Source: Legionella nautarum
GTDB taxonomy: Bacteria > Pseudomonadota > Gammaproteobacteria > Legionellales > Legionellaceae
Length of the DNA: 33,988 bases
NCBI RefSeq assembly: GCF_001467895.1
Contig: NZ_LNYO01000023.1
Span: 81,424 to 115,411 of the forward strand
Direction of reading: 5' to 3'
Each line of letters begins with the position of its first letter. Position 1 is the stretch's first letter. The position numbers and the translations under genes were made by a program. Of this stretch, positions 1 to 8,293 are shown in pieces. Below the pieces are notes generated by a model. It did no database searches. It was not told where the DNA came from and worked only from the letters and a program-made list of their open reading frames with translations.

Positions 1-108
1 TTATTTGGGGTAGAGCCAATACCACTTGATAAAGGATATGCGCTCAATTTATTACAAATGAACGAGTTACCCGCTAAAGAATTTCTAGATGCCAATTTTA
101 AAAATTAG
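1..108 (+). CDS. C-terminal end of an unidentified protein (partial)
   Basis: Frame 1 is open from the first base to a TAG at 106-108 and gives 35 residues ending in DANFKN. There is no start codon in the window, so this is the tail of a gene that enters from the left. The tail shows no membrane segment or motif and I do not recognise it. Confidence 0.55.
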   Translation, partial: LFGVEPIPLDKGYALNLLQMNELPAKEFLDANFKN

Positions 109-148
109 ATTCCTCTGATTATTCGTGTAAACAGTAACATTTGGATTT

Positions 149-535
149 ATGGGATCAACACTGAAGGTAATTACAAATGATGAATTACAAATTACAGAAC
201 AATTAACTTTGCTAGGTGAAGCCTCGCCTGCAATATATGGAGATATTAACTTTATTGCAGGTCATATTTCTTCAATGAATGTTCATACTCATGCTGTAGT
301 GGTAAGAAATACTGGTAAACTTCCAACTAAAAATGTAAGGTTAGGACATAATCTTTTGCCGGTCAGTGGTTGGCCACTTTTAATCTGGGTAATCGCTGAT
401 TCACGGAATTCATTGAAGTCAAAACTATTTAAATCTGTTTTTTTATTATTCATTGTCATCTCTAAAAAAGTTCCAAAGTATATCGTTTTTTTAGCGATGA
501 CACAGTTTAGTGGACACTACCCAGGCTCTTCATGA
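149..535 (+). CDS. Hypothetical protein, probably a disrupted gene
   Basis: This is a 128-residue reading frame starting 40 bases after the preceding stop. The first 70 residues or so, up to GHNLLP, look like a coherent soluble domain with alternating hydrophobic residues (HAVVVRN, NVRLGHN). After that the composition changes abruptly to basic and hydrophobic sequence, and the DNA holds a GTGGTTGGCCACTTTTAATC stretch reminiscent of insertion-sequence ends. The likeliest reading is a real N-terminal part whose C-terminus has been replaced by junk or element DNA. I do not recognise the family and infer no function. Confidence 0.3.
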   Translation: MGSTLKVITNDELQITEQLTLLGEASPAIYGDINFIAGHISSMNVHTHAVVVRNTGKLPTKNVRLGHNLLPVSGWPLLIWVIADSRNSLKSKLFKSVFLLFIVISKKVPKYIVFLAMTQFSGHYPGSS

Positions 536-606
536 TCTAGCGACTCTTACCCACTAATCTTTTTGAGGGAGATAATTAAATGCTCACCTAAAAATTATTA
601 TTTTAC

Positions 607-1569
607 TTAAATAACGTTAGCTAATTTTGTGGTGTTTCTTAATTCTCCTGATAAAACACAGTAGTAATAGCCATTTGCTTTTTGGAGTGGCTGTAATAAG
701 CAATTCCAATCTGAAACAGGCAACTTATAATCATTTTCCTCAATGAAAATAGGTGCATGTGTTCTTACGATCATTCTCTTAATTAATTCAGGATCGGCAT
801 TCATATCTTTTGCAAGATCAATATACTCATCCAATTGCTTATCCAATAAAACAATGAAATAAAATTTTGAACCTTTTTCATCAAGCAAGAGGTAAGAACC
901 TAAAGGATTGAACAGATAAAATTCACAAGCATTAATGTTATGTATTATTTCATTAAAGTGTCCTATATATTCTTTTGATGTCAGGAGTGTTTCTCTTTTT
1001 ACTGAAAAATGGGGCAACAGAGGATAAGACAGCTTTTCAAAGAAAAGCTCTTGCATTGCGTTAATTTCCTTAATAGTTTCTTCAAGCATTAATGGTGAGT
1101 CTTTTACAAGGAATCTATCGATTATTCCTTCATTAAAAGCATCAACTGCGACTTTGAAATCAGCGTAACCAGTTAGTATTATTTTGAGAATCGGGAGGTG
1201 AGCTATTTTTTTGCAAAATTCAATCCCATTTATGAGAGGCATAGAATAATCTACGATAACAACACTAACCGTCTCCTTTTTATTTTCATTCTCAGAGAGA
1301 CTAATAATTTTGGAGAAATCGACAGAATAATGCGCTTCTTCATCTTCGTTTTCTATTTCAGTTAAGAAGTTTTGTGTTACCGAAGTAATATCATTTTCGT
1401 AACTAGAAATAATAGCTTCTTTTGCTTTTTCTGGATCGCTGAAGGTTTCAACTGTATAACTGTTTGATAATTTAAAACTAAGATTGTCTAAAAATGACTC
1501 ATTATCATCGACTAAAATTATTTTGGACTTGAAATAAAAACCTTTAAAATCTTTTACATCTTTCTCCAT
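607..1569 (-). CDS. Response regulator with an interrupted receiver and a non-HTH output domain
   Basis: This 320-residue protein should accept a phosphoryl group from a kinase or HPt protein. The receiver spans about residues 15-165. It has acidic residues in ILVDDNE, the probable phosphoacceptor Asp in VVIVDYSMP, the switch Thr in IILTGYAD and the conserved Lys in FLVKD. An acidic insertion of about 40 residues separates the second helix from the strand carrying the phospho-Asp. Residues 190-320 form an output domain that does not look like HTH, GGDEF or EAL; it contains YLFNPLGSYLLLDEKG and ends in an alpha/beta segment. A similar insertion and tail occur in the regulator at 30886-31605. 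It lies downstream of a HisKA-like gene, an HPt gene and a hybrid kinase, so it is the natural terminal acceptor of that relay. It resembles the LqsR-type regulators of Legionella in length and layout, but I cannot assign it to LqsR. Confidence 0.8.
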   Translation of the reverse strand: MEKDVKDFKGFYFKSKIILVDDNESFLDNLSFKLSNSYTVETFSDPEKAKEAIISSYENDITSVTQNFLTEIENEDEEAHYSVDFSKIISLSENENKKETVSVVIVDYSMPLINGIEFCKKIAHLPILKIILTGYADFKVAVDAFNEGIIDRFLVKDSPLMLEETIKEINAMQELFFEKLSYPLLPHFSVKRETLLTSKEYIGHFNEIIHNINACEFYLFNPLGSYLLLDEKGSKFYFIVLLDKQLDEYIDLAKDMNADPELIKRMIVRTHAPIFIEENDYKLPVSDWNCLLQPLQKANGYYYCVLSGELRNTTKLANVI

Positions 1570-1601
1570 TATGCTTCCTTTTTACTCAGCGGCGTTGCAA
1601 T

Positions 1602-1883
1602 TTACAGGGTCAATTTAGTGATGTAATCACTAATGCGGTTGGCTTCGACCAAAATATTATCTAAGATAGAATATAACTTATCCATCTTGTCATTGCTGAT
1701 CGTAAGATCTTGATGGTTTGAGCTTTGATATGCTCTTGCGAAAATTGGAAAAAACTCTTTTAGAATACCACTCCCAAGTTTTATTGATGCAAGAGGAGTT
1801 CTAATAAAATGTATGAGTTCAATTAATTCAGCTTCGAACTTATTATTCAGGCAATTGTTTTTATCTATGATATCTATATTCAT
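1602..1883 (-). CDS. Stand-alone HisKA-like dimerisation/phosphotransfer domain
   Basis: This 93-residue protein has one recognisable element, ELIHFIRTPLASIKLG at residues 21-36. It has the layout of a histidine kinase H-box (H-x-x-R-x-P-L-x-x-I), followed by a second predicted helix (KLYSILDNILVEANRISDYI). That matches the two-helix dimerisation and His-phosphotransfer domain of a kinase. There is no ATPase domain here, and none of the N, G1 or G2 boxes occurs before the next gene 32 bases downstream. It could act as a phosphotransfer intermediate, compete with a kinase for its receiver, or be a relic. The gene lies between the HPt gene and the response-regulator gene on the same strand. Confidence 0.6.
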   Translation of the reverse strand: MNIDIIDKNNCLNNKFEAELIELIHFIRTPLASIKLGSGILKEFFPIFARAYQSSNHQDLTISNDKMDKLYSILDNILVEANRISDYITKLTL

Positions 1884-2002
1884 CGTGAAATTCCTAAAAG
1901 CTATTATAGCAATATACTCAATTAATGCATCATTTTTGGCGTATCCAATGTCCTCTCATTAGAATATTAAAGTGACCAGTTTGATGACGTCAGATTTTAT
2001 TA

Positions 2003-2236
2003 TTAATTAGTTGATTTAAGCCAATTGTCAACATAGTCTACTGTTTCATCAATGACAGAAACAGCACCGCCTTTTATTTTATGAGCTAACTTTTCAACTA
2101 GCTCATAGTTTTTGGTTGCAAAGGTTTTTTTTATTCTTGGGAAATCTTGAGGAATGCTAACATCGATTAAATCTTGCAAGAACTCAATAAGGACTGATTT
2201 GCTACCCAAGTTTTTTAAGATTTGCTCCACTTTCAA
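2003..2236 (-). CDS. Short HPt (histidine phosphotransfer) domain protein
   Basis: This is a 77-residue helical protein. Residues 46-58, LVEKLAHKIKGGA, match the HPt signature A-H-x-[LI]-K-G-x-A, with the His as the phosphorylated residue. It ends with YVDNWLKSTN shortly after, while HPt domains are usually 100-120 residues, so the last helix of the four-helix bundle is short or missing. It sits between the hybrid kinase (2380-4971) and the response regulator (607-1569), where a His-Asp-His-Asp relay would need it. A gap of 143 bases separates it from the kinase gene. It could be a functional minimal HPt or a truncated relic. Confidence 0.65.
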   Translation of the reverse strand: MKVEQILKNLGSKSVLIEFLQDLIDVSIPQDFPRIKKTFATKNYELVEKLAHKIKGGAVSVIDETVDYVDNWLKSTN

Positions 2237-2379
2237 GAGAGGAAATTAGCCATGTGTATCACGTAAGGGAACTTTTTTGGAAAGATAAATTAATTTTGCT
2301 GTCATCTGGTTGATATAGCGGTTCTTTTACGCTAACGATATATTATGCTCAATGACTTTTCTATCTGCTTTAATAAAAT

Positions 2380-4971
2380 TTAAAAAGGGGGTTCCTTCCC
2401 GAATATGCCTTTTATCCAAGGCATTGGTTCGAAACAATCTGAAGAGTAACCTGTAGATAAATAAAGATTAGTAAATCCTTGCTCAAATAATTGTTTTGCT
2501 AGTTCTTGGCCAGAAATTTCGCCGTTTAAATCTGAATCAATATAGATAGGTATGCTTTTTTTATAGTTCATTATCACAGACTGTAAGCTGGAAATGTTAT
2601 TAAAGGTTTTAACCTGCTTTCCTACCATTTCTCCATGCAAAATCCAAGCATCTGTTAATAATTGGTTATCATCGATAAGAAGGAGATCAACTTGCTGTTC
2701 ATTATCAATATGAATATTTGACACAAATTGGGGGGGAATAATTCCAACGTCTAAATGAATAAATTGTTCCTGAATGCTTTGTTTGGCATAGTCCTCGCAG
2801 GATTTTTGCTTTACCTCGATAGAAACGTAAGATAGTAACAATTTAGGAATGATTTGAACGCCTAAATGTTCCGAACGTTCTAAAATTTCTTGCTTATCTA
2901 TATGTCCAGTAACTAAGTATTTTGGGCAAGAGATAGATTGAATACTCTTAAAAAAATCTAATCCATTATTGCTTTGTCCGTGAAATTCGTAATCACAGAA
3001 AATAAGTCCAGGGACTTCTTTTTCTAGAGCAACCCTAGCAGAATCGATGGTGTAGAAATCACGACGGATAAGGTTAGTTAAAGAGGCTAGTTTTTTCGTC
3101 CATAGTGAATGCACATTATCATCGTCATCAATAATGAAGAGTGGTTTTGTGATATCGAGAAGGAAATGGTTTGCGAGCCAGTCGGGCTTGTGATAAAGGG
3201 GGAAAGTCAACTTGACTGTAGTACCTTTTCCTTCAATGGACGTCATGTGTATTGTGCCTTTATGTTGCCTGAGATAATCCTTGCTATGTTTTAAACCAAG
3301 TCCTATTCCGGCTTTGTCGGCTTCATCAGAAAGAAGTTGGTCAATGCGTTCTGCAGGTAATCCACAGCCTTGGTCGATAAGAGTAATTTCTAACTCTTTT
3401 TCTTTTTGCGCATAATGCAGATATATTCTGCCGCCTATCGGCATTGCATTAACTGAATTATTGATAAGATTAGAAAGCATACGCCGCATCTCTGTATAAT
3501 CACCTTTAGTTAAAAGGAAGACCGAATTTGGCGTATCTATCATCAAGTCAAACTGAAAACCTAAGTCATGATACTCGACTTCTTTCTCTGAAATAATATC
3601 CTTGAGGATGATATAGGCTAAGACTAGACTGTTTTGTCCACTAGGTTGACCTTTGTACTTAGCGACTAAGTCATTAGCGATATTATGGATCTGCATATGG
3701 GCACTACGAATCATAAGTCGTTCTTGCTCTGTAAGTATACCTTCATTACTTCTTTTTATCACTATGTTTAATACTGATAATGGTGATCGCATGTCATGTG
3801 CAACTTGTGCTGCTGTATCGATGAGGGCTTGTTTTGCGCGCTCTTTTTCTTCTAGTGTTAATACTGCCTGATCAAGAAATTTTTGCAAAAATATAAACTC
3901 TTCAATCGAAAATTGTTCATTGACCTGGGCTTTATCCTTTTTCAATATCAACGCATCAATATTGCTTTCGAGTTGCTTAAACGGAGTTTCGAAATGCCAA
4001 CCCATAAAAAGTGATAGAATCACAAGTATGATCGAGTAGATGATTAAAACTGAGGGTAAAAGTAAAAAAACTTCTTTATGAATTGGAAGGAAACAATAAG
4101 CTAGAATAAATGCTGGTAATATGCCTAACAAAGATACTCGGAATGTCCAGAATGCAAAAATATGTTTAATTGAGTGCGCCCCTCTAAGCCAATTTGTTAC
4201 TTTATATTCCGAGTTGTTTTTAATATCATAAATGCCAAATAAAATAAATAACAAGCCTAAGAACCAAAATAATTCACCATGCATTCCTAGCGTATTGTCT
4301 GTCTGTGTTAAATGAGTATAAGTAAGTAAAAAATCACCTGATATTAAAATAGAAAAACCGATTGCTATCCAGGCTAATCCTTTATTTTTTGAGTAAATTA
4401 AACAAAGGAGTGCTAGGTCAAAAATGACGGTTTCTGTAATGTATCCGATTAACTGCAAGATATTTTGCCATGAAATGATTTGAATTGCATAAGGAATGGA
4501 GGAAAAGCATAGAAAAATTACAGTGGCATTTAAGATTATAAAAATAGGTAGAATTTTACAAAAATCTCTTAACTGAAATGTAATTCTCAAAATTTTATAG
4601 AAGAAAACAATAATTGCTATTGCCCAAATAAAAAATACAAACATGTCCATCAAGAAATTTGAGAATGAAAGTCGGGCAATATAATTATCTGCAAAATAAA
4701 CAACATGATAAAAAATGGCATCATTTAAAAAAAGGCCGACAACACCTATATAGAGCCAAAATAATATCGGCTTATTAATTGAAGCGGTTTTTCTGTAAAT
4801 TACTGCTATAAAAAATAGCAGAAGCAAATGAATTATAAATTCAATTGTGGCTGCAAAGTCACTAATTTTATTTGCTTCTTGAAATTTAATAAATTGAAGA
4901 GCGAAAAGAGTTATCCATAAAAGTAAACTCAAGGCGATAAAAACATTTGAGTATGATATTTTTTTTATCAT
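2380..4971 (-). CDS. Polytopic hybrid histidine kinase with two C-terminal receivers
   Basis: I place the start at the ATG at 4971 (MIKKISYSNVF), 4 bases after the stop of the acetyltransferase gene. The upstream in-frame extension to 5097 only overlaps that gene. The protein is about 863 residues. Residues 1-330 hold about eight hydrophobic helices, a membrane sensor module shared with the kinase at 27446-29659. HisKA follows (VAHDMRSPL, His near 392), then HATPase with an N box (MLSNLINNSVNAM), G1 (DQGCGLP near 538) and G2 (GIGLGL). Receiver 1 starts at IIDDDDN (near 617) with Asp in FCDYEF and Lys in IIPK. Receiver 2 starts at LLLIDDN (near 765) with Asp in YIDSDLNG. Two receivers plus the neighbouring HPt and response regulator imply a multistep relay. 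The signal is unknown; a membrane-embedded sensor fits a hydrophobic or membrane-state signal. Confidence 0.88.
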   Translation of the reverse strand: MIKKISYSNVFIALSLLLWITLFALQFIKFQEANKISDFAATIEFIIHLLLLFFIAVIYRKTASINKPILFWLYIGVVGLFLNDAIFYHVVYFADNYIARLSFSNFLMDMFVFFIWAIAIIVFFYKILRITFQLRDFCKILPIFIILNATVIFLCFSSIPYAIQIISWQNILQLIGYITETVIFDLALLCLIYSKNKGLAWIAIGFSILISGDFLLTYTHLTQTDNTLGMHGELFWFLGLLFILFGIYDIKNNSEYKVTNWLRGAHSIKHIFAFWTFRVSLLGILPAFILAYCFLPIHKEVFLLLPSVLIIYSIILVILSLFMGWHFETPFKQLESNIDALILKKDKAQVNEQFSIEEFIFLQKFLDQAVLTLEEKERAKQALIDTAAQVAHDMRSPLSVLNIVIKRSNEGILTEQERLMIRSAHMQIHNIANDLVAKYKGQPSGQNSLVLAYIILKDIISEKEVEYHDLGFQFDLMIDTPNSVFLLTKGDYTEMRRMLSNLINNSVNAMPIGGRIYLHYAQKEKELEITLIDQGCGLPAERIDQLLSDEADKAGIGLGLKHSKDYLRQHKGTIHMTSIEGKGTTVKLTFPLYHKPDWLANHFLLDITKPLFIIDDDDNVHSLWTKKLASLTNLIRRDFYTIDSARVALEKEVPGLIFCDYEFHGQSNNGLDFFKSIQSISCPKYLVTGHIDKQEILERSEHLGVQIIPKLLLSYVSIEVKQKSCEDYAKQSIQEQFIHLDVGIIPPQFVSNIHIDNEQQVDLLLIDDNQLLTDAWILHGEMVGKQVKTFNNISSLQSVIMNYKKSIPIYIDSDLNGEISGQELAKQLFEQGFTNLYLSTGYSSDCFEPMPWIKGIFGKEPPF

Positions 4972-4975
4972 GCTT

Positions 4976-5602
4976 TTATAAAGCAAGATTTTGATAAACA
5001 GAAGTTTCAAAATAATTTTGCATAGCTGCTGTGCGGGTATTTTTTTCAAAATATAAGACACAAGGGCAGGGAACTTTGTCATCAACGTTAAAAACATCTG
5101 TAATCATCATGCCTGTTTTAAGGTATAGTTTTATTGCATCGGTTTGACAGCTGAAGGTATACAAAGATAGAGTCTCAAGCTGCGATTCTTTCCATTTTTT
5201 CTCAGCGAAATACATAAGTTCAACACCAAGACCTTGTCCACGAGATGTTTTGTTTAAGGCTAAAAAGGCAATGTGATAACTATTTGCAATCTCAAAGGTA
5301 AACAAGTTTTTGAATAATTGCTTAATTTCCATGGGGATGTGATCGCCATAATCAACAGCACATGAATCTAACTCTTGTTTTGTACCACAAGTTAATAAAC
5401 CTAATACTGTTTTTTCATCACCTTTTCGTACAACAATTGTCGTAAAAGCTAGGTTTGGTTTTGCGACATATTCACGAATAAATTGATGTGTAGGCAAGTT
5501 AAGTTGATTGCGCCGTAGCCCCGCTTCCCAATATCCTGTGCTTGCCAAGAGAGGTACTATTTGGTCGAGATGACTTTCTTCTGCAGGAATTAATTGATAC
5601 AA
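4976..5602 (-). CDS. GNAT-family N-acetyltransferase
   Basis: This 208-residue protein has a GNAT fold. The N-terminal strand and helix are YQLIPAEESHLDQIVPLL. The central strand IAFLALNKTSRGQGLGVELM carries the acetyl-CoA pyrophosphate-binding motif R-G-Q-G-L-G, and the usual late motif is DAIKLYLKTGMM. The tail (NYFETSVYQNLAL) extends past the fold. It would move an acetyl group from acetyl-CoA to an amine, but the substrate cannot be read from the sequence. It lies 4 bases upstream of the hybrid kinase start, so the two are probably co-transcribed and translationally coupled. An acetyltransferase also lies next to the related kinase at 27446-29659, on the opposite strand. Confidence 0.82.
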   Translation of the reverse strand: MYQLIPAEESHLDQIVPLLASTGYWEAGLRRNQLNLPTHQFIREYVAKPNLAFTTIVVRKGDEKTVLGLLTCGTKQELDSCAVDYGDHIPMEIKQLFKNLFTFEIANSYHIAFLALNKTSRGQGLGVELMYFAEKKWKESQLETLSLYTFSCQTDAIKLYLKTGMMITDVFNVDDKVPCPCVLYFEKNTRTAAMQNYFETSVYQNLAL

Positions 5603-5649
5603 GGTCTTTTTCCTAAATTCAATGAAAATTCTCGCAATGATACTCTGGT

Positions 5650-5808
5650 CTATGATAAATCTAAAGAGTGAATATGATCAAAAAATGATTTGTATTTTTG
5701 GATACAGATCGTTACCGTTTTACTTTCCAAACGTTCGTCGGATAATTGTTCCGATAGCTTCTCCGCATCACGTTTGTCTGTTTTGACCTTATCCCGCGAG
5801 GTTGTTCT
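5650..5808 (-). pseudogene. IS110-family transposase fragment
   Basis: The minus strand from 5808 to a TAG at 5650 reads RTTSRDKVKTDKRDAEKLSE and then about 30 more residues. The K-x-K-T-D-K-R-D-A-x-x-L block is the hallmark of the DEDD transposase N-domain of IS110-type elements. Nothing else of the transposase or of element ends was seen. The fragment begins exactly at the stop codon of the membrane-protein gene, so the insertion may have trimmed that gene's 3' end. Confidence 0.6.
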
Positions 5809-6344
5809 CAAATACATTGATTATATATAAATGTATCATCATTAAAGCTACCATCTGTTTCCATCAGATTATGAAAAAACGCCAAAGTGGTAAATCCTAG
5901 CATAATAGGAATAATTGCTGTGAAAGCAAATTTTTGAGTTATTTTTCTCGAGACTGCTTGAGTTGAATCTAATAATTTTTTTGCTTGATATAAAAAATTA
6001 AATAAGAAAAGCACAAGCATAACCACTAAACACGCCATTTCTTTTATCATTACCCAAAAAGGAACCTGATTTATTTGTGCTCCTGTTTGTGTAATTTGAT
6101 TTATATCTAATATTTTGATTGCTAGGAATGGTATCAGTGCCATCGCGGTGAATTGAATTGCAATAACCCAGCGATAAGTATATAAGAAAAGATAAATCGC
6201 TTTATTTGGGAAAAGAGTTTTTCTATCAGTGTTATAAAATGTCATACACCATATCAAGGATAGAAGAAAAATAGGCCCAGATATCAGTTTTGCGCGATCC
6301 CTAGCCTCCGCTGCCACTTTTTTAGTATTAATGTCGTAATTCAA
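5808..6344 (-). CDS. Integral membrane protein of the kinase operon
   Basis: This 178-residue protein has four hydrophobic segments, around residues 21-37, 58-80, 97-118 and 140-160, with basic loops (EARDRAK, QAKKLLDSTQAVSRK) that suggest cytoplasmic faces. No catalytic motif is visible and I do not recognise the family. Its ATG overlaps the stop of the upstream hybrid kinase in an ATGA, so it is translated with the kinase and may be an accessory membrane partner or part of the sensing complex. The C-terminus (FIYNQCI) runs directly into IS110-type sequence, so the natural end may be missing. Confidence 0.65.
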   Translation of the reverse strand: MNYDINTKKVAAEARDRAKLISGPIFLLSLIWCMTFYNTDRKTLFPNKAIYLFLYTYRWVIAIQFTAMALIPFLAIKILDINQITQTGAQINQVPFWVMIKEMACLVVMLVLFLFNFLYQAKKLLDSTQAVSRKITQKFAFTAIIPIMLGFTTLAFFHNLMETDGSFNDDTFIYNQCI

Positions 6345-8293
6345 ATTAATTTAACAATATTATTGTTAAATTCTTGAAGATCAATAAGCTCAATGGGTAT
6401 ATAAGAAGCGAACGGTTTAGGAATGATACTAGTACGAAGGTTAAGACATTGTTCTTGAATGAAGTGATTCTCATAATGACTGGTCACCAAATAAGATCTA
6501 TGGCCGATCTTTAAATTTTTAATAACCGATAAGCCATTTTCTTGTGTTTGCAAAAACTCGTAATCAATCAGATAGATTACCCGAGAGTTATCATTATTTT
6601 GTTGCCACGTAATGAAATCATTTAGGTTTTGAAACTTAATTAAAGATATCTTTAGGTGGCTAAATCGAGCCTTCCAAACTTCATGGATTGATCCATCATC
6701 GTCAACGACAACTATTATAGACTTGGGTTTGATTTTCAATTTGGGAGTAAACCAAGCTGGAGATTCTACAATAGGTAGAATGATGGTCACTTTAGTTCCA
6801 ATATTGACTTCCGAATCGATAGTAAATTTGCCGCCTGAAATTTCGATTGTGTTTTTTGCACGTACCAAACCTAAGCCCGATCCTTGTTTGCCGACACTAA
6901 CTTGCTCATTTAAAATTTTAGGCAAGATGGCTTTAGAGATCCCGCAGCCTGTATCCTCAATAGTAATGCGAAGTGCATCGCTGACCTGCTGAAGGGACAA
7001 GCTAATTTGACCTTTATTAGGTATGGCTTCAATAGCATTTTGTAATAAATTGGATAGGGCACGATAAAGCTCAGACAGATTAACAGATGTAAAAAGTCCA
7101 TAAGTCTTGTCCTCAATGGATACTAAATATTCAATGGCTAAATTTTCTTGTTGAATCCGTTTTTCGGAAATAACTTTTAAAAGGATATCGGCAATCAATT
7201 CAGGTTTGAGGGAGGATGAAGGCTCGGGTATTAAGTTTTTTTGTTTATACTGCGAGAGTAGATTATTAGCAATATCATTAATTCTTAATACAGCATTACG
7301 AATTAATAATCGTTCTCTTTCTTCTAAATTACCAATGTGCTTTATTGCCACATCCAACGCTGTTAATGGAGAGCGAATATCATGTGCTACTTGCGTTGCT
7401 AATCGACCAATAGCCGCTTCATGTTTTTGATCTTCCGTTTTCTTTACTTGGATTTGCCAAAAGTGAAGGCGGTCAATTAGGTATTGTATTTCTTGAATAT
7501 AATTTTGCGATAAATTTAGCCTCTTGTTGGAAGCTAATTGTGCAGTAATGTTCTCAATTGGGTCAGCAATATATTCATTGACGATTTGCTTCACTCGGTA
7601 ACGATTCCATATTGTTATGGAAACGAGGTAAAACAATATTAGGAGGCTATAGATATAAGTTAAATTTACCCTATCTTTCTTTGCCTGGATAGCGAGATTT
7701 AAAGGGATAGATTTTTCAAGAATAAAGGAACCAAATTTTTTATTTTTCAAGAAATTTGTGGGGTTGCATGAAGAGCAAAATTGAATGGTGGAATTAATTT
7801 CTTGTAACCCTTCAATAATCGTTTTTTTGTAAAAATACAGAATCCAATTATAATTACATTCCCCCATGTTATCGAGGCTTCGATTAAGATAACAAAGAGA
7901 TAAATCGACGTGATTGGATGTTTTTTTACCTTCTTGAAATAATACTTGATTGGATTGATTTTTTAGAATCATACCCGCAATATTTGATAAATTAACATTA
8001 TGAAATTCATAGCGTAAATCAGGTAATAATGACTGCCTTGTTGTTTTTCCTGAGCGCAAGAAATCCACAAAAATGGTTGAATTTGCAAGGATACTTAGCT
8101 TTTCAGAGAGGTTAGACTGAAAAAGGGCAATGGCATTTTCAATCTGTTGTTTCTCCCATCTTCTGAGATTTTTTTCGTAGTTCTGGTTAAGAAGGTAAAA
8201 AATCATTGTGGAGAAAAAGACAATCACTAGAAACGAGACCATCATTGAGCGACTAAGCGAGATCCGCAATTTATTTAAATTATCAATATTCAT
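6341..8293 (-). CDS. Hybrid histidine kinase with a periplasmic sensor domain
   Basis: This 650-residue protein has a membrane helix at about 17-36, a periplasmic region of about 170 residues, and a second helix at about 212-229. HisKA follows with VAHDIRSPL (His304). HATPase has an N box (LSNLLQNAIEAI), G1 (EDTGCGIS) and G2 (GSGLGL). A C-terminal receiver begins at VVVDDDGS (near 527), with Asp in YLIDYEF and Lys in IIPKPFASY. The periplasmic part holds a C-x-x-C (FCSSCNP) and other Cys residues, so a disulfide or metal site is possible. The ATG overlaps the stop of the PotD-like gene by ATGA. It plausibly senses the ligand-bound binding protein, as in other periplasmic-binding-protein/kinase systems. 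That pairing is inferred from gene order only. Confidence 0.88.
   Translation of the reverse strand: MNIDNLNKLRISLSRSMMVSFLVIVFFSTMIFYLLNQNYEKNLRRWEKQQIENAIALFQSNLSEKLSILANSTIFVDFLRSGKTTRQSLLPDLRYEFHNVNLSNIAGMILKNQSNQVLFQEGKKTSNHVDLSLCYLNRSLDNMGECNYNWILYFYKKTIIEGLQEINSTIQFCSSCNPTNFLKNKKFGSFILEKSIPLNLAIQAKKDRVNLTYIYSLLILFYLVSITIWNRYRVKQIVNEYIADPIENITAQLASNKRLNLSQNYIQEIQYLIDRLHFWQIQVKKTEDQKHEAAIGRLATQVAHDIRSPLTALDVAIKHIGNLEERERLLIRNAVLRINDIANNLLSQYKQKNLIPEPSSSLKPELIADILLKVISEKRIQQENLAIEYLVSIEDKTYGLFTSVNLSELYRALSNLLQNAIEAIPNKGQISLSLQQVSDALRITIEDTGCGISKAILPKILNEQVSVGKQGSGLGLVRAKNTIEISGGKFTIDSEVNIGTKVTIILPIVESPAWFTPKLKIKPKSIIVVVDDDGSIHEVWKARFSHLKISLIKFQNLNDFITWQQNNDNSRVIYLIDYEFLQTQENGLSVIKNLKIGHRSYLVTSHYENHFIQEQCLNLRTSIIPKPFASYIPIELIDLQEFNNNIVKLI

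Noticed and set aside
350-400. A GTGGTTGGCCACTTTTAATC stretch resembling an IS21-type terminus
   Set aside because: No second end, no transposase and no repeats nearby; the resemblance is from memory and too short to support an element call.
6910-7116. A 68-codon minus-strand frame inside the kinase gene
   Set aside because: It is an out-of-frame shadow of the HATPase-coding region.
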